Positions 39,508 to 52,835 are shown, counted from the stretch's first letter. The stretch: DNA of 64,000 nt from Bradysia coprophila (GCF_014529535.1 NW_023503616.1:682001-746000), one strand, 5' to 3'. Numbers and translations: made by a program. Notes: a model not told the origin generated them from the sequence alone.

Positions 39508-39650
39508 AGAACAAGAAAAATCAGCGCGAAAATGCAAACTATTGACACCTATATCTACCTAGCGTTCAATGACATTTGGTGTAGATAATCAAACTTGGTA
39601 GTATGTAAAATTTATCGATTGTAAGTAAAAAATCGAATTGTTTTTCATTA

Positions 39651-39656
39651 AATAAA
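39651..39656 (+). terminator. Polyadenylation signal after the zinc-finger ORF
   Basis: AATAAA lies about 145 bases downstream of the stop codon of the two-finger ORF. Confidence 0.5.
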
Positions 39657-40338
39657 ATCTTTTTTGTACCAAATCCTTGTCGTCTATTTGTCCTCTCTTA
39701 CATTAACGATTGGTGATATAATTATTCAATCTCCCTAAACAAATTTTAAACACGTTGAATGGCATATGGATGTCTGATTCACTCGTGGTGTAAAAGCGAA
39801 TCATCTGAAGCATATTTGAATACACCAATCCAATCGAGGGGATTAAATTGTATTGATATTCCATTGAATCTGTGAACTGAATGGCGTACAGAATCTCAGC
39901 AACTTCTCAACCGATTTTGATGAACTTTTCTTTCCTTGAAAGGTAGAATTGTTTACTGCATTTTGAGACCCATAATATAGTCATTCCTACTGATGGTTCG
40001 AAAGATATTGTCAAAGAACCTGTTGAAGATTATCCACCATTCCATTTGATGGTGTAGCGAAGAAAAAAGATTTTGAGAGGATAGACTTATATATGGATTA
40101 CAATTCTTCAATTACCAAAATCAAGAACTACTTGTATTGAGATATTGTACTTTTACTTACGCTCTTATGATATTCAGTCATTTGGTTAAAATCAATAAAT
40201 GATCAAGTTTTCACTCAGACTCAAATTATTGTTCAAAAAAAAACTTAATGGCTTCGATGGAATCAAACCTAACGTTGGTTTTGGATTGTTTTAAATTTAA
40301 GCGATTTCCCTGGACAAGAAAATGTCATAAAATATTCC

Positions 40339-41130
40339 CTAAATATTTTGGTCCGCTAGATCGGTGACAATCAATGGTAAACCTGCTGCAGAATGTAAAA
40401 ATCTTATGTCTTTGTCCATCGAGGTAATTCCTCCTGTAATAAACTGCGGATTTTTCAATCTATCACTGAATTCTTAAAAAAGCTACGATGAAAAAGTGAA
40501 TCGAAAAATACATTTCAACGCTTCATTGTATGAAAATGACGCTACGTTAGAAAGACCTCCGCACTTTCCATTTTGAATTTCGACCGCACTTACGGCGTGA
40601 ATTATGCACAGACGTCGTTCAAAAAACAACACAAAAAAAACAAGGGTGTCTCTTAGATTTGCAATGTTTTCCTCATCCTGACAATTCTCCCCGCATAAAT
40701 GCTTCGTTCATTTAATGAAAGTTTCAAATTGTCACATCCAAGGACATTCGGTAATTAAACTAAGAAATTTCGTCGGAAACAAATTCTCTCTTTTTCAACA
40801 ATTTTTCGGTAAGGAAGATTGATAACGGATTTCATCGTAGGTATTGAATACCTCATGCAAAAGTTCGTCAAAGAGATGTTCAACGCACTTTTTATGAGCA
40901 TTGTCAAGAAGTGATTCCTTCGCCAAGAATATAACACTCTAAGTAAATTAAAATTAGTTCCGCTCCATCCAAAGTTAACATCGTAGGATTTCCGTCTTCA
41001 AAAATTCACTTGAACACCACATGCATGTCAAAATGATTAAATATCAAACAGAAAACCAAATTAACAAAATCAATTTTCCTTTCGATTCAGTGTCTGGTAA
41101 CATTCCCAGGAGATTTGCGATAAAATGAAA
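40339..41130 (-). pseudogene. Decayed coding sequence, family not recognised
   Basis: On the minus strand several stretches read like real protein but lie in different frames separated by stops. They are 41130-41044 (includes HFIANLLGMLPDTES), 41036-40904 (FEDGNPTMLTLDGAELI, with one internal stop), 40920-40795 (AHKKCVEHLFDELLHEVF and YDEIRYQSS) and 40473-40339 (NPQFITGGITSMDKDIRF, then AAGLPLIVTDLADQN). Their composition is far less A/T-driven than nearby frames. The order suggests one ancestral gene broken by frameshifts and stops, though some breaks could be introns. I cannot name the family. Confidence 0.45.
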
Positions 41131-41739
41131 TTCGTGTTTTACCTATTTTAGTGTATATCGGAAAAGTTATATCGACCCATATACATTACCTATATATTGG
41201 AATTTATTGCTTTATTGCAAATAAATTTTTGTTTATTTGGAATAATTTCTCATCAGGTCTAGGTATGGAATTAATTGACAGTAGAGGAAAAATCAATTAA
41301 ACTTAATTGAAAGAATTTGTATCTGAAATTCTGAAATGAATTTTTTTTACCCTTTTTACTGATAATGGTAGTTGCATCAATTTATTTATTGCAATTATGT
41401 TGTTGATGGATGGTTGTTTGTGATTTTATTTTAAAAAATGTGAAAAACTTTCGAGAGCTGTTTGTGTTCCATTATGATTTGCAGAAAAGTCTATTCGAGT
41501 TTTAATAACCAATCAGCAGAGTCAGGTATATCTCGAAGGTACTACTCTACTTTAGTAAAAAACGAATGTTGAGACGTGAGTCTACGTTTTTCAAACTTTT
41601 GAGACTTTCTTATCACCCGGGTAATGTTGCGGAACGTACAACTAGATAATACTTAGGTTGAAGACCTGTCACTTCTAGTCTAGTAAATAATTGATTTTGC
41701 AAGTTTTATACTTCAAGACATTGGTATAAAAGTTACAAA

Positions 41740-41947
41740 CCTGTCACATACTGCTATTCATATGTTATCGATAATGATGACAAAAATAATGACAAGCTCG
41801 GGGTGATATAGTCCTTTATATAGTAAAATGTATGTTTAAAAAAATTGAAGTACAAGATTTGCAATCAAGAAATTAAAAATATTTTCATCTAAGGAAGTAG
41901 TAGACCCGATTTGTAATACTGGTCATATGCTTGCTGTCTGGGACAGG
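41740..41947 (+). repeat. CCTGTCACA MITE family, copy of 208 bp
   Basis: The ends AACCTGTCACATAC and (reverse complement of the right end) AACCTGTCCCAGACAGC are inverted relatives. The interior has the family words GTTATCGATAA, AAAAATAATGACAAGCTC, ATGTATGTTTAAA, GAAGTACAAGATTTG and GGAAGTAGTAGA. Related copies are at 56611-56824 (plus) and 12455-13014 (minus), with partial pieces near 9.1-9.4, 19.9, 28.2, 43.95 and 51.1 kb. Confidence 0.8.
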
Positions 41948-44900
41948 TTAATTGTTTCATACAAAATCTACTACTTCACTGTTGAAAAATATATTTCACC
42001 CAGAGTGTAATATATTTTTATTGTCATTGTCCTAATGTTTTCCTATATACGAAGAACGTCACACGTCACATTTGGCTGAGCACCCTTTCCCGCAGAATAT
42101 ATTGTCATTTTAAAAATGGTCCATATCTATAGTAACGTAAAGTGTAAAATTCGTAAGAATTGTTTTCAATGAGATCTTAATTTACAACTGTGGCGAGAGA
42201 AAACATAAAAAAATGTTAGAAACCTTAGACGAATTATATCTAGACTGGAAATTCCGAGCAAAATAACGTAAAAAATGTGCCCCGACATGAAGTACGAAAT
42301 GTTTGACAGTATGAGAATTGGTGGACACATTAGCGCGAAGAATTTGAATTTGTTTACCACAGAAAACATTAGAATAAAAAAATATTCAAACGATTACCTT
42401 GACGATGCAGGCGGAAACTTTCAGAGACCGGAAGTGTTGCTCGTAACCGGTTATCGTGAAAATAATACTATGGAAGACAATTTGACATAATTAAAAAAAA
42501 AAAAACTTGAAAATTGCGAAATGCGCTCTCTAAAAATACATATTTTCACTGTAAACATAGCACTGTCAGTGCGTTGCTGTAAATTAATGATAATTTTCCC
42601 GAATAAAAAATCAATTGCTAAATGCTAAATTGACAACTTTCAAAAATATCATCGCCTACAACATGTATTGATGTAACATTCTACGCAAAATGGTACGAAA
42701 TATGCATTTTATGCAAACTGATGTCGGGGATACATATTATCGTACAAAATACCAGTCTAGGAGTAATTCCTATAAGTTACAAACACACAGAAATAGAACA
42801 GAAAGAGTCGTAGAAAGTGCGATGAGGGTGACCTTTGATTTGATTTACTTATTATATCACTTTTCTCTCGCATAACGAGGCTCAAAAGCTACCCAACTGG
42901 AATCTATCAAATACAAATTCTGTTCTAAAAATATACACTCAATGTCAATACAAAGCTTTTATCCCATTGAATATTTTTATTTTACTTTTATTATAATGAA
43001 TATATTTCAAATGGAACAACAATATTGATTTAATATATGGCAGCATTGACTGATGGTCTCGTCAATAAAATGGTAATTCAATGGATTAAAATTGTAATTA
43101 TTTACTCTTAAGCTCAATATTGAAATGTATAAAAGTTGGAGTGGAATTTGGTGTAGAATTCTTTTCGGTTTTTATTTACAATGGGGAACCAGCACAATTC
43201 ATTATGCAGAGACTTTGTTTTACTTACACACCATTTTGCTTTTGGTATATAGCGTTAGAACTTAATAACCGAGCTATCGCTCCACAATTACAGTTTCTTT
43301 ACCATTCAGTCAATTGTAAATAAGCAGCCCAACATAAACTACGAACTTAGACAGCGAATCATATACGAAAACGATAAAATTAAAGTTCCTCACTCTTTAA
43401 CTACTAAAATGTTCTGAGCGTCACAACTCTGAATATTTTAAGTACCGGTTACAACATCATTTTCCACGTTTCGTACTATCTTAACAAAAATAAATATATC
43501 CGTTTCCTTGGCAGTAGAATTGAGTATAATCATAGCGGTGGAGCACAGTATATGAACCCCTTTCATGTGAACGTTTCTCCAATTTTAAAATGCACATAAA
43601 TTCTACACCTTCACAACAACATTTTTTTTCCTCTTCTGTTACATTCTTTTTGTAAGCAATGTTGATTCGAAAAAAAAACCTTTTTGCTTTAAAAATAAAA
43701 ATATTTTCAAGTCGGATAACTGCTTTGTAGGATTGTAAATTAAGTATATTTGTAGCTCCCATGCTTTCACATTCGCAATATACGACCCTTTCCAATAAGC
43801 ACTCCTTGTAAATCAGGATATATAAATGGTATTGACTTTACATGGTTCAGTAAAGAAAATCGTTTATTTCGCCCTTGTAATGAAGAAATCATGAAAGCTT
43901 TACAATTGTGCGAGTTTTATAAGCCTTAACCTATCACAGATAGCAAACATATCAGCAGTATTTTTATTGGTTCTATTACTTCTTTAGATGTTGAAAGATT
44001 GATGCAAAATCTTTTACTTCGTTTCTTTTAACATGCGGTAAAAATGGATCGCACGCTTTTGTCTTAACCCCTTACTCCCTAAGAAGCGAGAGTGTTCTGT
44101 GAATGACACCTAACAACATGCTAGCCTAAGTGTGTCATTTTTTACGTCATTATACCGACTACAGATGGATAGCCGTCACTAAGCACTCCCTGTATACATC
44201 GAGGGTATTTAGTAACGAAAAACCACTTAACAATTGTTGCAATTCTCTAGATGTACATGCCAAAACAAATTTCCTACTCGAACATACAACTAGTTCAAAT
44301 GTGGATGCAAGACCAAAAAAACTTTTCGTTTTACATTTAAAGGTAATCCGATTAGTACTCAACGAATGTGTAGTTCAGGTTGTAAATTCAATTGCACTTT
44401 TGATTATCCAAGAGTTATAATTTTTTTTGCTCCACTTTTTGTTGTACATCCACTTCTAATTACTTATCGACCCGTTAGTTCTTATCCTTAGAATACACAG
44501 GCACTTTAAAAGGTAATTGCATATATTTACAGCACTCATCACAATATTTGCGAAAAAAACTTTTCAAATTTCTCTATAAGTTGAACATCATTCAAATTTA
44601 AACTGAAAAGTTTGTTTTCGTCTGATATGGTTCACATAATAAATTGAATATTCAATGCCGAAATGTATATACCGAGGCAATTTTTTTTTTTTTGGTTATG
44701 AACTTCAACAACGACTTTTCATTCTGGTATAAATGTTGGGATATTCCAGATAATATTACATCGTCTCTCATTAGGAAAATTCTTTTCAGTTTTGAAATTA
44801 ATATTGTTTTTCATTTTAATTCTATTCTTCATTCTCTCGCCTAAAAACATTATGTTAATGCAATAAAATTGAATAATTCAATTTTACCTTTAACATAATT

Positions 44901-46557
44901 TGACAATAAACTTAAATGTATAGGGTGCGTATTGAGCTAAGTGTCTTCTTGGATCTAGATATTTTTTTTTGTGACTCGGACAAGACGCGATTCCTTTTTA
45001 TTAAAGAGGAGATAAAAATCTCTCATATTGTGAAGTGGAACCGAAATCAAATGATAACCAGTATCGTTGTCAAAAATTGAAGATATTCTACAATTCCATC
45101 GTAATTAAATGAAACTTTGGAAAAAAAAACTGTATGTCTCGGAATGGGACTTCGATCGATAACTGAAAGGTCAAGGATATTTTATGCCCTGACTAATTGT
45201 AGACCCATTTGAAGAACGCCGATGCCTATACTGTATAGCACAAACAATGGTTAGAATGTAGAAAATATGCATAAAGCACGTTTCCGTCCCCCAATGAAAT
45301 ATTGTGTAGTTTTAGCATTACAAACACATATATTGAGCGTATATTTTTTTGCACAATTTGAATAGAGTCAATTAAGCTCTAAGCGGTAGCTTTTCCCACT
45401 AAATAACAGCCACACCCTGCAAATTTCTATAACGTAGCTGGAATTTACCCCGTTTCAATTTTATTGTTGTTTATCATATACAAACACCTGTTCAACTCCG
45501 AACATCATAAATATTTATAATATTTGCGAAAAGCGCGCTTTTCAGAATTGACGGGCGAAATATTATTCTTTTTTGCATGAAATTGCGTTCCCTCTTTCAA
45601 CTTGGATTTAATGCAAATTTAATTTTCATTGATTTATGTTCGGTTTTTCGGCAGTGAGGCGGAACAATGCTCATAATAAAAATGTCCAAGATCTATCTAC
45701 TTCTATATTGGATAAAAGGGATTTTTCTTTCTTGCTCAGTAAACAATTTTATTACGTAAATATAGATAAACCGTCCGTGTTCCTCTTTATTTCGCTTATT
45801 TATTCTTTTTTATTTTGCTCACACTTTTTGTATAGCCAATTTGAAGTGAGTGGATGGGAACAATGAAATTCTTCGTAAGCAATCATCTTACTAAAGTACA
45901 CTTTACCATATCAATTTATTTTTTTATCTTACTTCAATCAATCAAATCAGAAATAAATTCTAACCAAAATACGTGAAATAAATAAATATATTGGCGGAAA
46001 ATTCGATTACAATTGAAACAATATTGATCTCGACTCGACCTGTAAGTGAAGTCAATTGTAATTTGTATATTTGTGAGCTGATATTTAATTTTCTTAAATA
46101 CTACAACGCAAGTACGTTGTCATTGTTGTTACCTTCCCTTTCAATGATTTGCTTTTTTTGGCGAGGGTGATTTTAAAAAAATGAGTTCGTTGGTTAATGC
46201 GAGTTAATGTTAAGGAAGTGTTTCGCATTTTCCAGGAAAAAAGAAACGAAAAATAAAATGACAGGTACGTGCCATTTGAAAAGCATTTGTTTTAAAAACA
46301 TGTTTAACTTTGACTTCAGGTAAAAAAATTTGGAATCAAAATTTTTAGTTCGTGTTGGATTACTTTCGATTTGGTAGGGACGGTTTGGGATTAAAAAACG
46401 CAGCTGAATCCCATTGGGATTTTTCTCTCTGTAACAACAGTTCGAAATAAACTCTGACGGGATTAGGAACGAAATGACTCAGTGTAAAGCTGAAAAATGG
46501 GGATTCGAAGTCCGGATTTCATTTCTGTAAGCTGGAGAGGAAAGTTGATGTCGAGTA
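41948..46557. other. AT-rich non-coding stretch
   Basis: No gene is supported. A partial, minus-oriented piece of the CCTGTCACA family is visible at about 43938-44040 (GATAGCAAACATATCAGCAG, TCTATTACTTCTTTAGATG). The open frames at 42275-42490, 43120-43323 and 43481-43795 have no recognisable domains. Confidence 0.45.
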
Positions 46558-46565
46558 CTCCTGGG

Positions 46566-46766
46566 CAGGGCCTATTTTTGGAAAGTTAAATTTGCTAAAA
46601 TTGCCAAAATTTCTCAAAATTTCCCAAATTTGCTAAAATTTTCCAAAATTTGCTAAAAGGAAATTTAGCAAATTTTGGCAAATTTTTGGAAAATCTTAGC
46701 AAATTTGGGAAATTTTGAGAAATTTTGGCAAATTTAGCAAATTTTATTTTCCAAAAATAGTCCCTG
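46566..46766. mobile_element. 201-bp hAT MITE, nearly one hairpin, 8-bp target duplication
   Basis: The ends CAGGGCCTATTTTTGGAAA and TTTTCCAAAAATAGTCCCTG are inverted repeats with the CAGGG start typical of hAT elements. The exact 8-base duplication CTCCTGGG flanks it (46558-46565 and 46767-46774). The arms consist of reiterated AAATTTGC and CCAAAATTT words, so the whole element can fold into one long hairpin. Confidence 0.9.
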
Positions 46767-46774
46767 CTCCTGGG

Positions 46775-47297
46775 GCAAATATTACCTTCATAAAATTTGA
46801 TGATAAACGGCCGAAAATATGACTTCCGGAAAATTTCTCAAAGTCGATGTAACCTCGGTGAACTTTGATGAGTGCTGTGACCTCACGGACCTCACTAATG
46901 TATTTATTTGATTAAATTATTACTTATTATGAATGTGGAGAACCTCAGCTTTACAGCGATATGCATATAAACCACTTACAACCAGCCAGGTATGGAAGAT
47001 CAAAAATATCTGAGACTGGTTTTGGAGCCTAGGCACCAAGGTCTAACTAGGCATATATAAAAAAGTCCCGGAATAAATAGCTCCGATTTCGGTCAGTCGA
47101 AATTCAAAAGAATCCCTCGAAACCTCTTCTCATCTTAGACAAATAAAAATGCCAACCTACGCTACTACGTGTTGACACAACTAAAAATCATTCTAAATGT
47201 AATGAAAGTAGTTCCTGAGGGATTCATTCCAAAAAAGATTCGGTTGCGTATTATTAATCTCTAAAAGACTTAAAAGCTAAATTTATATCTGCGTTGC
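46775..47297. other. Non-coding spacer between two hAT-like elements
   Basis: No gene or repeat is recognised. Confidence 0.45.
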
Positions 47298-47305
47298 ATA
47301 TGAAC

Positions 47306-47895
47306 TAGGGTGGGTCGTATTTTCATTTTGTTTTTATTTTAAAAGGCCTGGCCCCAGGCTGTACTCAGAATTGACCAAGGAATCCGAAACAGCAAAAAAA
47401 AATTGTAAAAATTCATTTTTCCCTTGCCTCTAGGCTGATTTTTGATTTTCAAAAAACGTCTCTGCAATCGATTCTCTATGAGATTACCCGTTCAGACATA
47501 CCTCACACGATGTATTATGTCGTGATTTGCCGATTTTGTTTGCAAATAAAGTTGAAATTTTTGGTTGAAAAGTCTTAGTTGGGAACACTGACAGAGTTAC
47601 CCTGCCCGAGTGAAGGCGAAGAACAACAACGTTCTTATGGTATTTCATAGCTGGACTCCTCAGCTATTCACTACAGTTAGCAGCAATGTCTTCTGTTCCC
47701 AACTCCCCGAGATATCTGTCAACATTGTGTGCATTTTCATGCTACTACCCCAAAAATCAAAAATCAACTTTGAGGCAAGGGAAAAATTAATTTTAAAAAA
47801 TTTTTTTGCTGTTTCGGATTCCTTGGTCAATTCTGAGTACAGCCTGGGGCCAGGCCTTTTAAAATAAAAACAAAATGAAAATACGACCCACCCTA
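47306..47895. mobile_element. 590-bp hAT-like MITE with long TIRs and 8-bp target duplication
   Basis: The ends TAGGGTGGGTCGTATTTTCA and its inverted counterpart match almost perfectly for about 95 bases, and with small gaps for about 170. The arms include AAAGGCCTGGCCCCAGGCTG and GGAATCCGAAACAGCAAAAA. The exact 8-base duplication ATATGAAC flanks it (47298-47305 and 47896-47903). The two open frames covering it (47610-47867 plus and 47660-47917 minus) follow the repeat and are not genes. Confidence 0.9.
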
Positions 47896-47903
47896 ATATG
47901 AAC

Positions 47904-50900
47904 ACTGTATAGTACACTTATTTGGGCACCACACATCACTTCACCTTCACCTTGACAACGCAAAGACATTATCCGTGTATTCTGGGAGTCAAGACGACGA
48001 GAAAAAGTGAAAATGTCTTAATACAACAGAAAATGATTGTGATTCTTTGAATAAACTTAAACCTTAGATATTTGTCGCTGTACCATTGAACCATTGTTCA
48101 ATAGCAGCAAATCAATTCCGCACAAGCAGACAGTCGATTTATTGCTACGATTTGCAATTCTTTCTTTTGAAAAATCAAAAATCATTAATTCCCTCAAAGA
48201 GATGCCAACTGTTTTACCCTCGATTTAAAAGCAAACAAAAAACTATAAAAAATATATAAGCACAAAGCACGAGAAAGGCAATACCAACACTCAACGTTCA
48301 TATAAACATTGAATTTTCAACCGACAACCACAGAGATATATTAAACAGAGAATACCCTTAAAGAACCACATCAGTTTCATAACCCCCTTTTCACCGAAAT
48401 AAACCACTCCGCCCAAATTGTTTTTTTGTCGTGGTATAAAAAGTTCCTTTTTCGTATGTTCCGTCCATCCGACTCATCTTAAAACATAACACTATAAAGC
48501 AAGTACATATATCTAGCTGCTCTCGTAGAAAAAGGAAGACAAGGAGCTGCTCTTATAGGAATATTGTATTGTGTTACGATATACATACTCTAGCAATATT
48601 CAGTTATGTATTACAAGAGCCCTCACCGGCATCATACGCCGCATATACTTTGAGGTTGTCAATGTCATTATAGCAAAATGGATTTTGTGTTAAAAGCTCT
48701 TTGTTCTTCCAAGTAATTATTTAAAGGTTTTTCAAAATCGTTTACGAAAAAGGGATTTTGTTTTCGGTAAACGTGCATTAATTTTGCCATGTTCTTGTTC
48801 GTAGTTTCAGTCATAATCGTTACATGTATACACATAATGTGGCTGGAAAAACTTTATTTAATTGAACAGCTTATCTCGGTGTATAGCAAAATGTAATGTG
48901 ACTAATAGTGTGGCATTTTGTGTAATTTTGTTGCAATCTTTTGTCGCTAGAACTACGCAGACAGTGAATGTGAAAATTAAGAGATCAAAGATTTAATTTG
49001 AATTTTGACATTATTGATTTGATTTGTATACCAAGAGAACCAAGTGGAATCAAAGCAATGAACCCAGAGTCTCTAGTCATTAGAGTAATGAGTAATATAA
49101 AATTGCATATATATGGGTTCGGGGCTGGATAGCCATATTTGTTTAAGCTGCGTAATCTTGTGATTATTGTGGTAGATTATGTGAATAATCAAAGCGGTCT
49201 CTAGCAACGGAGCTAGCTGCGGTGACTGTGTAGGCCAAATTCATATCGAGCTTGCTATACTTTTTCGTATGGTTCAAAACGGATGTGTTACTTTCAATAT
49301 TTTATACTTGAGTATAAAAAATTAAACTCGAGTCGGGAGTATGTACCCTAAAGGTATAATAATAAAAAAAATTGACGAACAAGCACTGAAATAACTGAAC
49401 TCATACTAAGTCTGACCAGTTGATCTACTGATCACTTTCACCTAAGGTAAAAACTTGGGTAATCGACTTTTGTGTCTGTCTCGGTATTTCACTATTTACC
49501 TAACTTAAATGACCTGTAAACTAAATCATTTTTGGTACCACTAACTACATTATCCATTTTTTTTCAATTGACTGCCGCTACCTTTTTGCACTACACTCTG
49601 AAAAGCTATTTTATGCAGTAAATCAAACATAGTGAACATACTTTATGAACGTTATTATGTAAGAGAAAGTTTTTAAATAGCAAAACCATATATGGAACAA
49701 AATGGAAACAACATATAAGCGCTCGAAATTGAGCTTTTCATCCTGAATATATGTTTTAGCTTAGCTATTAATTTACGATGTTTGCAAAATACTTGAATTA
49801 GTTTATAGTTCACATGTACTCGACTATATTCCAATAGGGTATACGTGGTAGCACACTTTGGATAATTATATAGTTATGTGCAAACTACATAATTCTATGC
49901 TTCTATGTCAATATTTACGGTGCTGAGAAGTTAATTAAATGGAGAAATTTCAATTCAATAACTCCTCTTGTGTATGTATAAAGTTCGATGTTAGATACAG
50001 AAAACGCTGAACATTTGATACGCAACACATTTCAGTTATAAGCTACAAAATCTCTGTTATAATCATAAGCAATCGGATCTACGTTCTTTGTGCTTATAAA
50101 GTACAGTAAACTACAACTGAGGCGTACATGTACTATACAAAAGCAAGGGTGCATAATATTACCACTACCGTTTTCGAAACAACAAAGACAGTACGAAATA
50201 GCAATTTCGTTATTAACAAGATCATCTCGTCTATATAATGCAATATTCTTGTGAGTGAATCAATAACTTTAGAAAACTTCAAAGTGGCACCCGACTAATC
50301 TAAGTGGTACACAGAGTCAGCGTTTCACAAAAGACACGGAAAGTTGTAAATTTAATATAAATTTGTTTACTTCGAAAGTTTTCAGTTTTATTGTAATTTA
50401 AATTTGGTGTTTATAAGAGACAAATACGATAAACTTTTTAGTTGGATTATGTGTAGTTTAGCTCATTATTAAGCATTAGCTCGTAGTTATATGTGTCACA
50501 AAAGAAAAGCTGAAAAGCAAACTTAGACTCTGCAATTAAATCTGGAAAATCGGATTAGCTTGCTTAACGTTTCTTGTATATGCGATGATATAATACCTAC
50601 AAATGAAATTGTGGATGCTTCAGCAAAAATACTGATAGATATAGATAGGACAAAAATCTCATATTCAAATTCTTTAAAAGTCAAAAGTCTCTTTAAAAGT
50701 CGATGAAGGTCGTTACGCGAGCTGGTCTTTACCATTTCGGTTCGGTCTTCCGACCACTGCCATTGTTTTTTTTAACACATTACGACTGTATTTGTAGAAG
50801 CAACAGTCGTAACCGATTCTCTCTCTAGCAATTAAACTCATAGAATTCGGGGGCAAAAGTCTGAGAAACTCTGCTTCTTAATAAGACTTATAAAAAAGGG

Positions 50901-50926
50901 ACTAAAGTACAGTCCGATGCAGAAAT
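47904..50926. other. AT-rich non-coding stretch
   Basis: I see no gene or clear repeat. Confidence 0.45.
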
Positions 50927-51050
50927 TTGCTTCAGCTGTTTATACTTTCTTATACGGTTGAGGCTGATTCACGCATGCGTGTGGTAGTGGTAGACCCTTA
51001 TAAACAGTTTTGATTGTTTGTGGGGATCAGCTTAAAAACAGCTGAAGCAA
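50927..51050. repeat. Short inverted repeat, possible MITE
   Basis: TTGCTTCAGCTGTTT (50927-50941) and AAACAGCTGAAGCAA (51036-51050) are perfect 15-base inverted repeats 94 bases apart. No target duplication is visible. Confidence 0.55.
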
Positions 51051-51199
51051 TGTCATGCTGAACTTTCACTCCCTCTAACTGTAGCACAGATTCATATATG
51101 ATTTTGCCAATCGTTGATCGTCTCATTTTTGTCGTCATTGTCGATAACAGTTGATAAACTCGAACTTTCGATTTTAACGAGAAACATGATCATTTCAAG

Positions 51200-51700
51200 A
51201 AAATTGACATACCGACGAATGACTAACGTGAAATTCTATATTATAACGGAGAGATTTTGACAGCGTCAAAATGTGAGAAGATACACCAAAAATACTTCGA
51301 TAATTCGAACTTTGAATTTTGTTTCACTCTCCGTTAACTGCACATAGAGTGTTATGATGAAAGAGAAGAAGATATTTTGACAAGTACCCCAAGAACTCGT
51401 GCAGGAACTAAAAATTCGTTACCCAAAGTGAATATTTTGACATATTTTATATGAAAGAAGTGTCAAAATCCTCACCAGTGAAACTTAACGAAGAGTTTCT
51501 GAACGAGCTCCAAGGCAAGTTAAAATAAACTGGTGTTCTGTCCTCCCGCTCTCAACGTACCACGTTGAAAGAGAAGCAAATACTTTGACAAGTACCCCAA
51601 GGCAAGTTATAAAATCTAGTCTTCGGTTTTCTCGTTCTGATCATAACAGTCTATGGAAACTTAAAAATCAGTTAAAATTAACTAATCCGTGGTCAGCAGT
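51200..51700. repeat. Diverged direct repeat upstream of the vimar-like gene
   Basis: GAAAGAGAAG plus a TTTGACAAGTACCCCAAG word occurs at 51359-51393 and 51567-51601, 208 bases apart. CCAAGGCAAGTTA occurs at 51510 and 51597. ATTTTGACA words recur between 51240 and 51480. It looks like an old tandem array. Confidence 0.6.
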
Positions 51701-51749
51701 CAAAAATGTATGAATGAAGTTTGTCATTTTGACACATGACTCATAAATT

Positions 51750-52798
51750 AGGTAACTGGTCAAAAATCGCTCACATATAAACTAATAAAATTAAGTGTAA
51801 ATGGCTAAAGGCGGGTCAGATCAACTTCGCCACAAACTTTAAAGCTGGAGTATGCAGTGACCCGTGAAATCAAATTCTGACAGGAAATGTATTAGAAGGC
51901 CTCTATTTGAGTGAGGTCAAAGTCAGCTTCGGTGCTAGACAGTGCGTTGCTATCTGTCATTATTTTACTGCTAACGAGAATAGTGACAGAGAGTCAAAAT
52001 GTCATTTCACGGCTGTTTGTATACTTACCAACAACAACAACTTAAATTGTATAAAGCAACGTTCAAACTTACCCGGGTAATTTCTTACACATGCATGAAC
52101 ACACAGATGTCACCACCTGCAATGATTTTCGGGCTTTTCGGGCTTTTTGCACATACTGCTTCCATTGGTACCAACACTGAAAGTGGGAAAATTATTCCGA
52201 ATAGGTTGAATGAATAAATAAATAATATTTTTTATATTCGATTTCTAAGTTAATATTCACTGCTATTTTCAAAATTACCTACTTTCAAATTAGAATTAAA
52301 CCAATATGACTAGTAAGTAATTGTTGGATTCATTGATTGATAGCATAAAATTTCGATAATTTTATTGTAAACGGGTGGATATAATTTGCTACACTTTTTC
52401 GGTAGAATGTGTCATAGCAGGAGGGGATCGAAAATGCACTATTTGTTTATAATGTTGTTTTTGTTTTGTTTTGTAACCATGTAACCGTACAGTTAACCGA
52501 CAAATATCCATTAATGCTGAATGCGGTTGTCGCTTGTTGTATTGCAATTGAGTGATTTACAATCGAATGATTTTTTACACAAAAAAATCATCAGAATTGT
52601 CCCGACTCGGAAAATCAATATTTTTCTAAGAAGTGAGAAGTGTAACCAAGTGCATTCTGATTGTGTATGTTGTTTAGTCTGACTTAAACATCTGGCGTTT
52701 TTTCGTGTTGTATGTTGTATGATCTAAAAATACCGATAAAATAAACAAACTTTTTGTTAAAGACACAATCCTTTATCGATATAGAGCAGCCAGTTACG
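51750..52798. other. Upstream region of the vimar-like gene
   Basis: It should contain the promoter and the unresolved first exon of the downstream gene. The frame at 51999-52217 has no recognised domain. I could not place a start codon joined to a good splice donor in the required phase. Confidence 0.4.
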
Positions 52799-52835
52799 AT
52801 GCTTTATTTACATTTTTTTTCTCAATTTTTTTTAG

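Noticed and set aside
46566..46766. Repeated words first considered as a CRISPR-like or satellite array
   Set aside because: The unit order is palindromic, with terminal repeats and an 8-base target duplication, so it is a transposable element.
47610..47917. Two 85-codon frames on opposite strands
   Set aside because: They are mirror readings of the terminal repeats of the hAT-like element.
51999..52217. 72-codon frame upstream of vimar as a possible first exon
   Set aside because: No similarity to the start of RAP1GDS1 proteins and no donor in the phase needed by the exon at 52836.
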